NCBI RefSeq assembly: GCF_900129465.1
Contig: NZ_FSRA01000001.1
Span: 2,482,482 to 2,546,481, forward strand
Length of the DNA stretch: 64,000 bases
Reading direction: 5' to 3'
From: Chitinophaga niabensis
Lineage (GTDB): Bacteria > Bacteroidota > Bacteroidia > Chitinophagales > Chitinophagaceae
How positions within the stretch are numbered: position 1 is the stretch's first letter; every line of letters begins with the position of its first letter. Positions 1 to 8,862 of this stretch are shown one piece after another. A program made the position numbers and the translations under genes. Under the pieces are notes generated by a model, which saw only the letters and a list, made by a program, of their open reading frames with translations, made no database searches and was not told the DNA's origin.

Positions 1-1655
1 GTATCCTTATCCGCTGTTTTCAGTTGGATATCCGATTGCCGTTCTCCTTCAGCAGAGAGCTTTGCGTTGCTTTTATTCAATACATTGGGCACAATGAATA
101 AGCGTTTACCGCTTACAGAAGCATAACTGGGCACGGTGATATCCAGTACTTCCTCTACAGCCGGTACGGGCAAAGCATCCGCATATTCTTCATAATGGAA
201 CTTATTGATGTCGTAACTGGCAAGGTTCAGTTTGCCTTTCAGGATCTCCATTTGTTTTTCCGGCGATACATTATGGATAAAACCATGGTACCAGTCCTGC
301 TGCATACCTGTATAACGCGTTTCTGCTTTTCCTCTCAGGTCTCCCGTAGCATTGATCGTTGCTGTAAGATGCCTGATCTGCAGGTTCTGGTCCATCGTAT
401 AAGTGGGCGTACGTACCAGCTTGCCGCCTGTTTCATCTATTACCAGTACCGTTCGGTTACTGGTGAAATCGCCCAGGTAACCGGTAGGGGCATCCTGGCT
501 GGTACATTCCAGCCAGGTAGTGTCTTTGGCCATGGGTACGCAGAGGATGATGTGATTGAACTGGTCCACCGTGAAGTCTTCTATCAGGTCCGTTTCTCCC
601 CTGCCGGCTTTTACCAAAGTATAATGAGAACGGACGCCAGCTTCCTTCAGTAAAGAATACATGTAGTTGGAAAGTGCTTTACAGTCCCCATATCCTTTTG
701 TTGCCACATAAGTAGCATCAAAAGGTTGCCAGCCGCCGATCCCCAGCTGAATACTGATGTAGCGGGTATGCTGCTGCATGTATTGATACAATGCCTTTAC
801 TTTTTCTTTGGGATCTTTTAACCCATCCGTGAGTGCATGTACGGCCGCTTTTGTTTTTTCAGGCAACACATCCCTGCCGGCGTTGAGTGCCAGCTGGAAC
901 TTTCCGTAATCGTCCCAGGTGTTCATTTTACCGGTATAGTTGTCAAATGCAAATTCACTGGGAGACAGGTACACCATTACAGAGCGGTTCCGCCAGGGAA
1001 CAGCCAGCGGCTCTTCAGGTAATGCGCTGATATCCTTCACTTCCCATACGAACGTTTTATCTCCTTTTTCCGTTGTTTTAACCGGTTCTCCCTGGTAACG
1101 GTAAGACCGATAGCGCAGGTCGTAGCTTTCCGGCACGGTTACAGATAAACGGCTGTGCTCCACGGCGTAGTTACTTTGCCCCTGCGGCACCCAGGTATCC
1201 ATGCCTGCTGTCCTGCGATACCGGTATTCCACTTCATATTCTACCGTATACGGATATACCTTGTGGTAGAAATTATGGGATTTCATACGGCTGTCGTCCA
1301 TGAGGTTATTATCGTTCACGGCACTTTCGTCCTTTACATCGCTGCTCTTTAGTTTACGCAGCTGTTTGCCGGAGGCATCGTATAATGTGCCGCGGATATC
1401 TTTTACTTCCCGGAATTTATCATACCAGGCGCCAAAGCCACTGTATTTATCGCCGTTCTCATTGAGGATGGTGATTACACAGCGGTGTGTAACGCGCATA
1501 TCTTTCAGATCGATCAGCCTGATCGTTAGTTCTTCTCTTCGCTGCACCACGTCTGCATTCTTCAGCAATTGCGCGGGAATTGCGCTTACCGGGAATTGCG
1601 GATCACCTGCAAATGCAGCCGTACTTATCAGTAATAAGATGAAAATATTCCGCAT
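1..1655 (-). CDS. DUF3857 / transglutaminase-like protein (3' end outside window)
   Basis: Open reading frame running off the left edge, about 551 codons visible. It begins with a short secretion signal (MRNIFILLLISTAAFAG), followed by a DUF3857-type beta-rich domain and, near residues 320-345, a transglutaminase core with GYGDCKALSNYM (Cys325 is the nucleophile position), then NHIIL as the His position and WLECTS where the acidic residue sits (Glu in place of the usual Asp). Family members are exported proteins of Bacteroidota with no assigned substrate. It starts 2 bases after the stop of the paralogous gene at 1658-3688, so the two are co-transcribed. Confidence is high for family, low for substrate. 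Confidence 0.85.
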   Translation of the reverse strand, partial: MRNIFILLLISTAAFAGDPQFPVSAIPAQLLKNADVVQRREELTIRLIDLKDMRVTHRCVITILNENGDKYSGFGAWYDKFREVKDIRGTLYDASGKQLRKLKSSDVKDESAVNDNNLMDDSRMKSHNFYHKVYPYTVEYEVEYRYRRTAGMDTWVPQGQSNYAVEHSRLSVTVPESYDLRYRSYRYQGEPVKTTEKGDKTFVWEVKDISALPEEPLAVPWRNRSVMVYLSPSEFAFDNYTGKMNTWDDYGKFQLALNAGRDVLPEKTKAAVHALTDGLKDPKEKVKALYQYMQQHTRYISIQLGIGGWQPFDATYVATKGYGDCKALSNYMYSLLKEAGVRSHYTLVKAGRGETDLIEDFTVDQFNHIILCVPMAKDTTWLECTSQDAPTGYLGDFTSNRTVLVIDETGGKLVRTPTYTMDQNLQIRHLTATINATGDLRGKAETRYTGMQQDWYHGFIHNVSPEKQMEILKGKLNLASYDINKFHYEEYADALPVPAVEEVLDITVPSYASVSGKRLFIVPNVLNKSNAKLSAEGERQSDIQLKTADKD

Positions 1656-1657
1656 AC

Positions 1658-3688
1658 TTAAGATTTCTTCCTGATTACGATCTGCTCCGCCTGTTTCTTC
1701 ACGATCATATCGAAGAACGAACGCAGGTGCTCATATTCCTCAGGCGCATATTGCGCGCGCCCTAATTTAACACGGCAACGGAGTTGCAGCATATTATCCT
1801 GCTTACCAATGATGTACTGGAAAACACCTTCCCCATCGTTATAGTTTACGATCGTGGATTTAGGCATATCTTCCACCGTATATCCCTCCGGTAATTGCAT
1901 GCTCAGCGTATAGTTCACATCCGGCACATAGGGCATTTCCACAGGGTACTTCCGTTCAGCTGATTTGAAAGGATTAGCCTTCAGCGCTTGTGAGAACATG
2001 GGGTTCAGGTAGATCATCCCTCCTTCATCACTTTCATTCAGTGTAAAATCGTAGTCGATCACCACCGGTTTTGTGTAGTCCTGCAACTGGTCCAGCTTTC
2101 CGTTCTTCAGGTCTATGTCCGACAGGAAACCTTTGGCCACTTCCTTAAAGTATGCCTCCTCTCCTTTCTCTTTCACCTTTGAACGTAATTCGTAAGATTC
2201 GAAATAAGTAGCCTGCTGCTGAAAATGCCCGGTGAGCTTTCCTTTGTCGTTACCAGCAAGGAAAATGCCCGTAACACTTTGTTCCTTTAAAGAATCTGCC
2301 TCAAAAGACATAGCAGTAGCTGCTTCGTTTATTTTCCGGGCATGGCCGTTATAACTGGAAGTATGCAATTTGCCAAATCCCAGGAAAGGACGGGTAGCAT
2401 CCATATTATATTCCTGCTCGTCGATCTTCAGGTTAACGATCGTATAGTTGAATTTGGAGCGGATAGGATATAAAGGATATACCTTACCATGACTGCGGGA
2501 ACTCAGCAATACAGGCGTTGCATCCAGGCCGGCATGCCTGAGCATGGCTACCAGCAGCAGGTTCACCTCTGCCACGCTGCCACTTTTTTTGGTAAAAGTG
2601 GTTTTCAATGTCTGCTCCGCATAAAAAGCCGAATAATCCGTGCAGGTAAAATTATCTCTCACCCAGTTATAGATATTCACCGCTTTTTCTTTGAGATTAG
2701 TAGTGCCTTTCGTGAGTTCTTCCACCTTGTCTGACAAGAAATTATTGTTCTTACCCAATTGCCCGCCGTATTGCTCATCTTTCAGGAGGTCCTCCGTCAT
2801 TTTGGGCCAGGTACTCATCACAGGCCTTACCGGGGAATTCGGGAAACGCAGGGCAGATAACTGGAATTCAATGTAATTGATGTGGTTGCCCAGCGTTGTT
2901 ACAAAGTTTTCTTCTTTCAGCGGCGCTACATCCTTCACCACCCAGCGATGCCGGGTAATACCGGGTGTTACGGAAACAGCTTCAGTCCGTTGAGAGGCGC
3001 CACCATAAGCACCGGGAGAACTCATCCTGAAATTGAAGGTCTGCCTGCTGTTCTCACTGTCTTTGATATGAAATGGATTATATCCCTGGCTCAGGAAGAT
3101 GTATTCATAGTACTCCGGCAGGGAGATCTCATATTCACTCCACAGCACGGGGAAACTCGCATCCTGGAAAGCCCATGGGCGGAGGCGGTAAGGAAATTCA
3201 GAATTGATGGTATAGGAATATTCGATGATAGAGCCTTCTTTCACCGCCGGAAGCGTGAACTTCTTGACAATGTTGTGCTTATCCAGCTTATCCGTGAAAA
3301 CAGCCTTCGATTCCAGTTTGGTTTCCACCACTTTACCATTTTCCAGGTTATAGGTCACCGCTTTGAGGTTGCTCACCCTTTCTTCATCGTTGCCATCCAT
3401 ATACAGGTAAATGGATACATTGGCCTCATCGTACCCGCTCTTTTTAAGGATATGCACTCTTTTATAGTGCTTAAATACCTGGATAAACCATTCATTTCCG
3501 GATTCAAAGGCTGAGGAGCCTATATCCGCGATAATGGCCGCGCCGGCTGAAGTATCCAGCTCGTAACGGGTAGTTTTAAAATCTTCCGGAGAAACCTTTC
3601 CAAAACGGGCCGGGCTTTTATCCTGCCCCATCGTAAGGGCGCACACACACATGGTTCCGAATAACAGGGATACGGACTTTCTAAGCAT
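1658..3688 (-). CDS. DUF3857 / transglutaminase-like protein with degenerate active site
   Basis: 676-residue exported protein with a signal peptide of about 21 residues (ends TMGQ), an N-terminal DUF3857 domain and a transglutaminase-like core around residues 330-440. At the position where the downstream paralogue has GDCKALS, this one reads GSVAEVN, so the nucleophilic Cys is Val; the His position reads NYTIV (Tyr), while the Asp is kept in NMDATRPF. It is therefore probably a non-catalytic binding or scaffold partner. It is the upstream member of a tandem pair with the gene ending at position 1. Family assignment is strong; loss of catalysis is inferred from the motif. Confidence 0.85.
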   Translation of the reverse strand: MLRKSVSLLFGTMCVCALTMGQDKSPARFGKVSPEDFKTTRYELDTSAGAAIIADIGSSAFESGNEWFIQVFKHYKRVHILKKSGYDEANVSIYLYMDGNDEERVSNLKAVTYNLENGKVVETKLESKAVFTDKLDKHNIVKKFTLPAVKEGSIIEYSYTINSEFPYRLRPWAFQDASFPVLWSEYEISLPEYYEYIFLSQGYNPFHIKDSENSRQTFNFRMSSPGAYGGASQRTEAVSVTPGITRHRWVVKDVAPLKEENFVTTLGNHINYIEFQLSALRFPNSPVRPVMSTWPKMTEDLLKDEQYGGQLGKNNNFLSDKVEELTKGTTNLKEKAVNIYNWVRDNFTCTDYSAFYAEQTLKTTFTKKSGSVAEVNLLLVAMLRHAGLDATPVLLSSRSHGKVYPLYPIRSKFNYTIVNLKIDEQEYNMDATRPFLGFGKLHTSSYNGHARKINEAATAMSFEADSLKEQSVTGIFLAGNDKGKLTGHFQQQATYFESYELRSKVKEKGEEAYFKEVAKGFLSDIDLKNGKLDQLQDYTKPVVIDYDFTLNESDEGGMIYLNPMFSQALKANPFKSAERKYPVEMPYVPDVNYTLSMQLPEGYTVEDMPKSTIVNYNDGEGVFQYIIGKQDNMLQLRCRVKLGRAQYAPEEYEHLRSFFDMIVKKQAEQIVIRKKS

Positions 3689-3763
3689 TACAGGGTATTA
3701 GTTTAAGGTCAGGGATACTGATCAGGCAGTAAAAATATATATTTTCCGGTAACTTGCAGCCAG

Positions 3764-4690
3764 ATGCAGATATTGGAGAAAAACACCCTGATGATCAAGC
3801 AAAAAGCCCGCGCGCTGGGCTTTGACCATTGTGGCATTGCGAAAGCGGAACAGCTCACAGACGATGCTTACCGCCTGGAGCAATGGCTCAATAAGGGCAT
3901 GCATGGCTCCATGGGGTATATGGAGAATTACTTCGATAAACGCATAGACCCCAGGCTGCTTGTAGACGGCGCTCAGTCTGTGATCACCCTGCTGCTGAAT
4001 TATTACCCCGCCGTTTCCCAGCAGCCGGATACACCTCATATCGCCAAATACGCATATGGCAAAGATTATCACGAGGTTATCAAAGCAAAACTGAACGAAT
4101 TCCTCTTTGAACTCCGGGCTGAACTGGGAGATATACAGGGCCGGGGGTTCGTTGATTCCGCCCCGGTACTGGAGCGAAGCTGGGCGCAACGCAGCGGGCT
4201 GGGCTGGATCGGGAAGAACGGGAACCTGATCCATAAACAGGCAGGCTCTTTCTTCTTCATTGCCACCATGATCGTGGATATTCCCCTGGTATATGATTCC
4301 CCCGTTGGAGATTATTGCGGCTCCTGTACAAAATGCCTGGATGCCTGCCCTACACAGGCGCTGGTCTCTCCCACTGTTGTGGATGGTTCCCGCTGTATCT
4401 CCTACTATACTATTGAATTGAAGGACATGCTGATCCCCGCTGCCATGGAGGGCCAGTTCAATAACTGGATGTTCGGCTGTGATATCTGCCAGGATGTATG
4501 CCCCTGGAACCGGTTCGCTAAAGCCACTTCTGAGGCTGAATTTGCCCCGATCCCGGAGATATTGAACCTCACCTCTTCCCAATGGGAAGAATTAACGGAA
4601 GAGGAGTTTAAGAAGATATTCAGTAAGTCTCCCCTGAAACGGAGTAAATATGCAGGGATCAGGCGGAACCTGAAATTCCTGGGAAAATAG
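3764..4690 (+). CDS. queG: Epoxyqueuosine reductase
   Basis: 308-residue cobalamin-dependent iron-sulfur enzyme that reduces epoxyqueuosine to queuosine in tRNA, the last step of queuosine synthesis, in the cytoplasm. Two ferredoxin-type cysteine clusters are visible: CGSCTKCLDACP near residue 188 and CDICQDVCPW near residue 240. The N-terminus (ALGFDHCGIAKAEQL) is typical. It is the short form without the C-terminal HEAT-like extension found in longer family members such as the E. coli protein. It is divergent from the DUF3857 pair, with 75 bases between the starts. A long opposite-strand frame overlaps it but has no recognisable features. Confidence 0.95.
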   Translation: MQILEKNTLMIKQKARALGFDHCGIAKAEQLTDDAYRLEQWLNKGMHGSMGYMENYFDKRIDPRLLVDGAQSVITLLLNYYPAVSQQPDTPHIAKYAYGKDYHEVIKAKLNEFLFELRAELGDIQGRGFVDSAPVLERSWAQRSGLGWIGKNGNLIHKQAGSFFFIATMIVDIPLVYDSPVGDYCGSCTKCLDACPTQALVSPTVVDGSRCISYYTIELKDMLIPAAMEGQFNNWMFGCDICQDVCPWNRFAKATSEAEFAPIPEILNLTSSQWEELTEEEFKKIFSKSPLKRSKYAGIRRNLKFLGK

Positions 4691-4703
4691 AAAATGGCAG
4701 ATC

Positions 4704-5225
4704 ATGACTAAAAAAAAGGGCGATTATACCGTTATATGCAGCGATGAATCTGCGGCGGCAGGAAAATACCTTTCCGCGTTCATATACTTCGTATTCTTTG
4801 CTATCCCGATAATATGGCTGATAGGCATGTGGAGCGAGTCTGGTTCTATATATGCAACAGACCGGCTGTCTCAGCTTTATGTTCCAGGGTTAGTGCTTTT
4901 TGCGATCGGCGCGTTATTTTTCCGGGGGTTCTTTTTTTCGATAATGTCTGTTATCTCTATTATAAAAGGGAAAGCGCAGATTACAGTAAATAACGATGGT
5001 ATAAAAATATTTGAGGATAAATTCAGATACTGGGCAGATATTGAGCTGGTTCAACTGACAACCGATTTTGATCACAAATACATTGCTGTAAAATGTATCG
5101 ATCCGCTTGAAAGTATGAACTATGCACTTTCACACCCCATGGATACTGCTGAATTTAAAGATTTCAATAAGCTGAAAGATATTTTAGACAATTTTACTGA
5201 TAAGGTTAAAATATTAGAATTCTAA
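4704..5225 (+). CDS. Small two-helix membrane protein, STM3941-like
   Basis: 173 residues with two hydrophobic segments (about 23-42 and 60-88) followed by a soluble beta-rich tail containing ITVNNDGIKIFED and YWADIELVQL. This order (two helices, then a PH-like domain with a W-x-x-I strand) resembles the STM3941 family of uncharacterised membrane proteins; the match is by eye and only moderate. It follows queG by 13 bases in the same direction and its stop overlaps by 4 bases the stop of the convergent ABC permease gene. No function can be given. Confidence 0.6.
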   Translation: MTKKKGDYTVICSDESAAAGKYLSAFIYFVFFAIPIIWLIGMWSESGSIYATDRLSQLYVPGLVLFAIGALFFRGFFFSIMSVISIIKGKAQITVNNDGIKIFEDKFRYWADIELVQLTTDFDHKYIAVKCIDPLESMNYALSHPMDTAEFKDFNKLKDILDNFTDKVKILEF

Positions 5226-7672
5226 ACTGTTCTCAACGATCTTACCGGGTTTGCCAATGCAGCCCTGATAGCCTGAAAACTTATGGTAAGCATGGCAATG
5301 ATAACGGCCATCAACCCGGATAGCAAAAACATCCACCATTCGATCTTTACCCGGTATACAAAATCTTCCAGCCAGCGGTTCATTCCCCACCATGCAATCG
5401 GCGATGCAAGGAGCAATGCGATAAGGATCAGTTTAACAAAATCTGACATCAACATTTGTACTATACCGGTCACAGTTGCTCCCAGTACTTTCCGGATGCC
5501 GATTTCTTTCGTTCGCTGAAAAGCAATCAATACCGCAAGGCCAAACAAACCAAGGCAACTGATAATGACGGCGATAACAGTAGACAGGTTGATCAGCCTG
5601 GATTGGTTCCTTTCCTGCTTATACATGGCATCCAGCGTTTCATCATAGAATTTATATGCAAAGGTGCCTGCAGGGAAAAAGGTATTCCACTTTTGTTCAA
5701 TCAACTTTAGCGTTTGCTGCCATTTATCCGGGTCAGCACTATTCAATTTAATATTAATGGTGCCTAAATTTCGCTTATCCGCCAATATTACCACCGGATC
5801 TATCGAGCTATGAAAATCACGCGTATGGAAATCCTTCACTACCCCTACCACCGGATACTGCTGCATAGACGTTTGTCCTATCAGCCTGCCTACGGCGTCT
5901 TGCGGTGAAGAAAAACCAAGCGCACGCATGGCCGTTTCGTTGATAAGATATTCATTAGTTGTGTCCGATGGGCGGATATTCCTTCCCGCGATCAGATGCA
6001 TGTTATAAAAGCGGATATAAGCCGTATCTACCCATTTCTTGTAAAGCTGTAACCTGACAGGATCTTTTGCCTGTGTTCCTTTGTTTTCGAATAAGCTGGA
6101 AGAGTAACTTGCAGACATGGGTTCGCGGCCCAGGGAAACTGCCTGTATACCGGTCTCTCTCTTTAATTCTTCCGCTAATACAAAATATTTATCCCTGTTA
6201 ACTGAATCCCGTTGCAGTTTCCATGGAACGTTCACCAGCACTACTGCATCCTTATCGAATCCCATATCCTTTTTCAGGGTATAGTTCAACTGGCTGCCCA
6301 TAATAAACGCTCCGGCAATAAATACCTGGGCAATCACAAACTGAAATACAATCAGCACTTTTCGTAACCCTACTCGGCTTCCTTTATTGAGATGCAGGGT
6401 ACCTGGCCCCTGAATAAGGCTGATAGGCTTAACTTTAGTGATCAGCCAGGCCGGGTAACTTCCGGAAAGTAATGTAACAACAACCAGCAAGGCTATGAGG
6501 AAATATACTATCCACCAACCGTTTGAGTACTCATGCATTCCATCGGGAATGATATCCCCAAGGAAGGAATACGCCAACTTTGTAAATATGAAGGAACAGG
6601 CAACCGCCAGCATTACCACCACAAAAGTTTCCGCCAGGATGTTTTTGATCAGGCTGCTACTATTGCCACCGAGGACTTTCCTCATCCCGATCTCCCTGCT
6701 CCGCTGGGGAATTAATGCAGTACTCAGATTAACGTAGTTGATGCAGGCCAGTACGATCAATAATATCCCAAGTCCGATAAGTCCTCTCATAACAGGCTTA
6801 CTGGCCTTCCGCGTCTCCCATTCCCTGATAAAGGTGGAAAAATGAGAATCTTCCAGCGGCAGTAATATGTACCATCGTTTCATTACATCGGGCAGGTTTT
6901 TGTCGATTGCATTTTCGTCCCATTTCTGTTTTGCGATATTACTGATCTGTGCCAGTACCCGGGCAGTATCTGCACGGTCGTTAAGCTGGAGATATAGCAG
7001 GTCTGAGCCATTGGTATTCGTCCATTCAGCCAGCTCATACTGTTTAGGGGGAAGCACAAAGAACTCCTTTGCTGTAAACTCCGTGGGATAGTCCAGGTCT
7101 CTAACAATACCAGTGATGGTCTTTTGATCTTTCCCGTTATATACCAGTGCTCTTCCAATGAGTTCCCCCGGTTTAAGCACACCGAAATAACTTTTTGCGC
7201 GACTCTCTGTTAACACCACGTTCTCCGGTGCATTAAGTGCCGTAGCAGGATTGCCTGCCAGCCAGGTGTAAGGAACCATATCAAAATAAGAGGAGTCTGT
7301 AGCAACAACCCCTTTGAATTCCGTCATGTCTAACGGCCTTTGCCCCGGAACATTCACCGCATCGATCCACCGCTTAAAGACAGGAACAACTCTTTTCAGG
7401 CCCGGCACCTGTTCCCGGATACCCTGGTAAAGTGGTGCGGAAGCACCGCCATTATAGCTTTCTTTTCCATCAAAATTCAAACCGGTAACAAGGCGAAAGG
7501 TGTGTTCCTTTCGAGGCAACCTGTCATCAAAACTATATTCATAACTAACAATGCGATAAATAACCCAACAGGCACTAATGCTAACAGCCAGCCCTAATAC
7601 ATTTAACAGTGTAAACAGGCGCTGGCGCCAAAGATGACGGAATAACCTTTTAGTCTGAAGAATCATATACAA
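5222..7672 (-). CDS. ABC transporter permease, MacB/FtsX type
   Basis: 816-residue inner-membrane permease. It has an N-terminal membrane helix (residues 18-42), a MacB-type periplasmic domain, a first FtsX domain (about 290-425, with the family signature PQRSREIGMRKVLGG), a second helix and periplasmic domain, and a C-terminal FtsX domain (about 690-810, again RTKEIGIRKVLGATVTGIV). The duplicated arrangement is the standard large permease of Bacteroidota; these usually pair with a LolD/MacB-like ATPase, but no ATPase gene is adjacent. Substrate unknown. The upstream region carries two GTTC-N6-GAAC dyads 21 bp apart. Start ATG at 7672; a second ATG lies two codons later. Confidence 0.9.
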   Translation of the reverse strand: MYMILQTKRLFRHLWRQRLFTLLNVLGLAVSISACWVIYRIVSYEYSFDDRLPRKEHTFRLVTGLNFDGKESYNGGASAPLYQGIREQVPGLKRVVPVFKRWIDAVNVPGQRPLDMTEFKGVVATDSSYFDMVPYTWLAGNPATALNAPENVVLTESRAKSYFGVLKPGELIGRALVYNGKDQKTITGIVRDLDYPTEFTAKEFFVLPPKQYELAEWTNTNGSDLLYLQLNDRADTARVLAQISNIAKQKWDENAIDKNLPDVMKRWYILLPLEDSHFSTFIREWETRKASKPVMRGLIGLGILLIVLACINYVNLSTALIPQRSREIGMRKVLGGNSSSLIKNILAETFVVVMLAVACSFIFTKLAYSFLGDIIPDGMHEYSNGWWIVYFLIALLVVVTLLSGSYPAWLITKVKPISLIQGPGTLHLNKGSRVGLRKVLIVFQFVIAQVFIAGAFIMGSQLNYTLKKDMGFDKDAVVLVNVPWKLQRDSVNRDKYFVLAEELKRETGIQAVSLGREPMSASYSSSLFENKGTQAKDPVRLQLYKKWVDTAYIRFYNMHLIAGRNIRPSDTTNEYLINETAMRALGFSSPQDAVGRLIGQTSMQQYPVVGVVKDFHTRDFHSSIDPVVILADKRNLGTINIKLNSADPDKWQQTLKLIEQKWNTFFPAGTFAYKFYDETLDAMYKQERNQSRLINLSTVIAVIISCLGLFGLAVLIAFQRTKEIGIRKVLGATVTGIVQMLMSDFVKLILIALLLASPIAWWGMNRWLEDFVYRVKIEWWMFLLSGLMAVIIAMLTISFQAIRAALANPVRSLRTV

Positions 7673-7776
7673 GTGATTATCAAGTATAGAGATGATGTAA
7701 ACTCAGTTGTTTAGGGAATTTCATTCCAATTTGTCAGATAAATATTATTCAGCTTATTATTCATTAGTTAAACTTA

Positions 7777-7816
7777 AATATGTTCAATATCGAACATATT
7801 ATGTTCAGATACGAAC
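7777..7816. promoter_or_regulatory. Tandem operator-like dyads upstream of the ABC permease
   Basis: A perfect 9-bp inverted repeat, AATATGTTC-N6-GAACATATT (7777-7800), is followed by a second dyad sharing the core GTTC-N6-GAAC (7803-7816). The two GTTC cores start at 7782 and 7803, exactly 21 bp or two helical turns apart, so two dimers would bind the same face. A lone GTTC half-site follows at 7826. The site lies about 105 bp upstream of the permease start and 85 bp upstream of the divergent tRNA-Pro promoter. No regulator gene for it is recognised nearby. Confidence 0.7.
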
Positions 7817-7859
7817 GTTGGCTATGTTCTGCAGGGGGGATTGGTTTCAGTATATTTTT

Positions 7860-7889
7860 TTTGATTTCTGATAGCAAGAATTAAATTTG
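7860..7889 (+). promoter_or_regulatory. Promoter of tRNA-Pro
   Basis: TTTG at 7860-7863 and TAAATTTG at 7882-7889, 18 bases apart, match the Bacteroidota primary-sigma consensus TTTG...TAnnTTTG. The predicted start, about 6-8 bases downstream, falls just before the first base of tRNA-Pro at 7901. Confidence 0.8.
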
Positions 7890-7900
7890 CGCAATGTTTA

Positions 7901-7974
7901 CGGGATGTAGCGCAGCCCGGTAGCGCGCTTCGTTCGGGACGAAGAGGCCGCTGGTTCGAATCCAGTCATCCCGA
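7901..7974 (+). tRNA. tRNA-Pro(CGG)
   Basis: Full cloverleaf: acceptor CGGGATG/CATCCCG, D-stem GCGC/GCGC, anticodon stem CTTCG/CGAAG with 7-base loop TTCGGGA (anticodon CGG), T-arm loop TTCGAAT, discriminator A. CCA is not encoded. It has its own promoter (7860-7889) and a long terminator (7980-8025). The 3' half of this tRNA is imperfectly repeated at 9851-9898. Confidence 0.97.
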
Positions 7975-7979
7975 CTGAG

Positions 7980-8025
7980 AAATTAAAAGCCCTTTAGATC
8001 CAATGATCTGAAGGGCTTTTAATTT
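7980..8025 (+). terminator. Terminator of tRNA-Pro
   Basis: 15-bp perfect stem, AAATTAAAAGCCCTT (7980-7994) with its complement at 8011-8025, the second arm being T-rich at its end. The intervening 16 bases contain a further GATC-type mini-stem. Confidence 0.85.
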
Positions 8026-8466
8026 CATGGCATCTATATCAGATGTAGATTTGTTAATGTCGGGCTAAAAGGAAAAGCACAGGTAATTCCAAGACCATAA
8101 GATAAAGCACCGTGGCGTCAAATTAAACAAGCATATGGCAATACGATAGTATAGCTGTCAGATCTAAAATCCGATATTGCCTGGAAGATCAGCGAAGATT
8201 TTGAAAATGATGGCACTCCCTGTTAGCTCCATCGTGGTATTTTTAGATGGGTAGTGAGTAAGCAAAGTAATAACGGGTTGTTGCTGGCGGTACAAAATAC
8301 CAATTATACAATTCCGGTTTCCCGGTAGCGCTTCGTTTTACGGTCTTTTTTTTATTTTATCCATATCAATTTGCTACAAAGGATATCAAGTTTTCCAAGA
8401 CCTATATAGCGACCTTATATTTAGAAAAACATCTGTAATATCTTGGTTTGAATCCTTCCTGTTGAT
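8026..8466. other. Gene-free AT-rich stretch with a tRNA-Pro-like scrap
   Basis: No convincing gene. A plus-strand frame from 8101 to 8325 reads 75 codons but contains two TAG stops (8152, 8224), so at best it is a decayed gene; no family is recognised. At 8321-8337 the sequence CCCGGTAGCGCTTCGTT matches the D-loop/anticodon-stem part of the tRNA-Pro at 7901 except for a 2-base deletion. The stretch lies inside the putative tRNA-bounded cassette. Confidence 0.5.
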
Positions 8467-8862
8467 CTAATACTTTTTAACTTTACCTTTTTTGCCTTCA
8501 ACAAATATTGTTTCATCCATAAGGGCGCCTTCAACAGTATATCTAATCCAGGTTCCGGTTTTTACGTCATCTTCAAGCGTGCCTATTTGCAGAGGCTTCC
8601 CATTTTCCCGATACCATTTCCATTCTCCCGTCATTTTTCCTTTGACATATTTGCCAATAGCTTTTAATTGTCCATTTACAAAGAAATATTTCCATTCTCC
8701 TGTTTTTTCTCCATCCTTGAAACTGCCTTCACTTGAGAGAGAGCCACCCTTAAAATATTCTTTATGAACTCCTTGTTTAAGTTTTCCATCTTTATCAACC
8801 TTATTATTGTCTACTTTCATTCTATTTATTTTAGTTAAAACTTGTTCATGCATAGCTACCAT
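8467..8862 (-). CDS. MORN-repeat-like protein (YwqK type)
   Basis: Up to 131 residues made mostly of about four imperfect 22-residue repeats of the form G-x-(W/F)-x-x-(Y/F)-x-x-G-x-x-x-x-x-G-x-(Y/F) (for example TGEWKYFFVNGQLKAIGKY), the MORN/YwqK antitoxin-like pattern. The first ATG directly follows the TAG of the upstream gene (TAGATG), which suggests translational coupling; an alternative ATG at 8820 gives a 117-residue protein starting MKVDNN. YwqK-like proteins are immunity or antitoxin-associated in some bacteria, but no toxin is visible here. Function unknown. Confidence 0.7.
   Translation of the reverse strand: MVAMHEQVLTKINRMKVDNNKVDKDGKLKQGVHKEYFKGGSLSSEGSFKDGEKTGEWKYFFVNGQLKAIGKYVKGKMTGEWKWYRENGKPLQIGTLEDDVKTGTWIRYTVEGALMDETIFVEGKKGKVKKY

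Noticed and set aside
3722-4582. Long open frame opposite queG
   Set aside because: It is antisense to a clear enzyme, low in recognisable motifs and has no start context; a shadow frame.
8101-8325. 75-codon frame with two internal TAG codons
   Set aside because: No family recognised and two stops; kept only as a note in the gene-free stretch.
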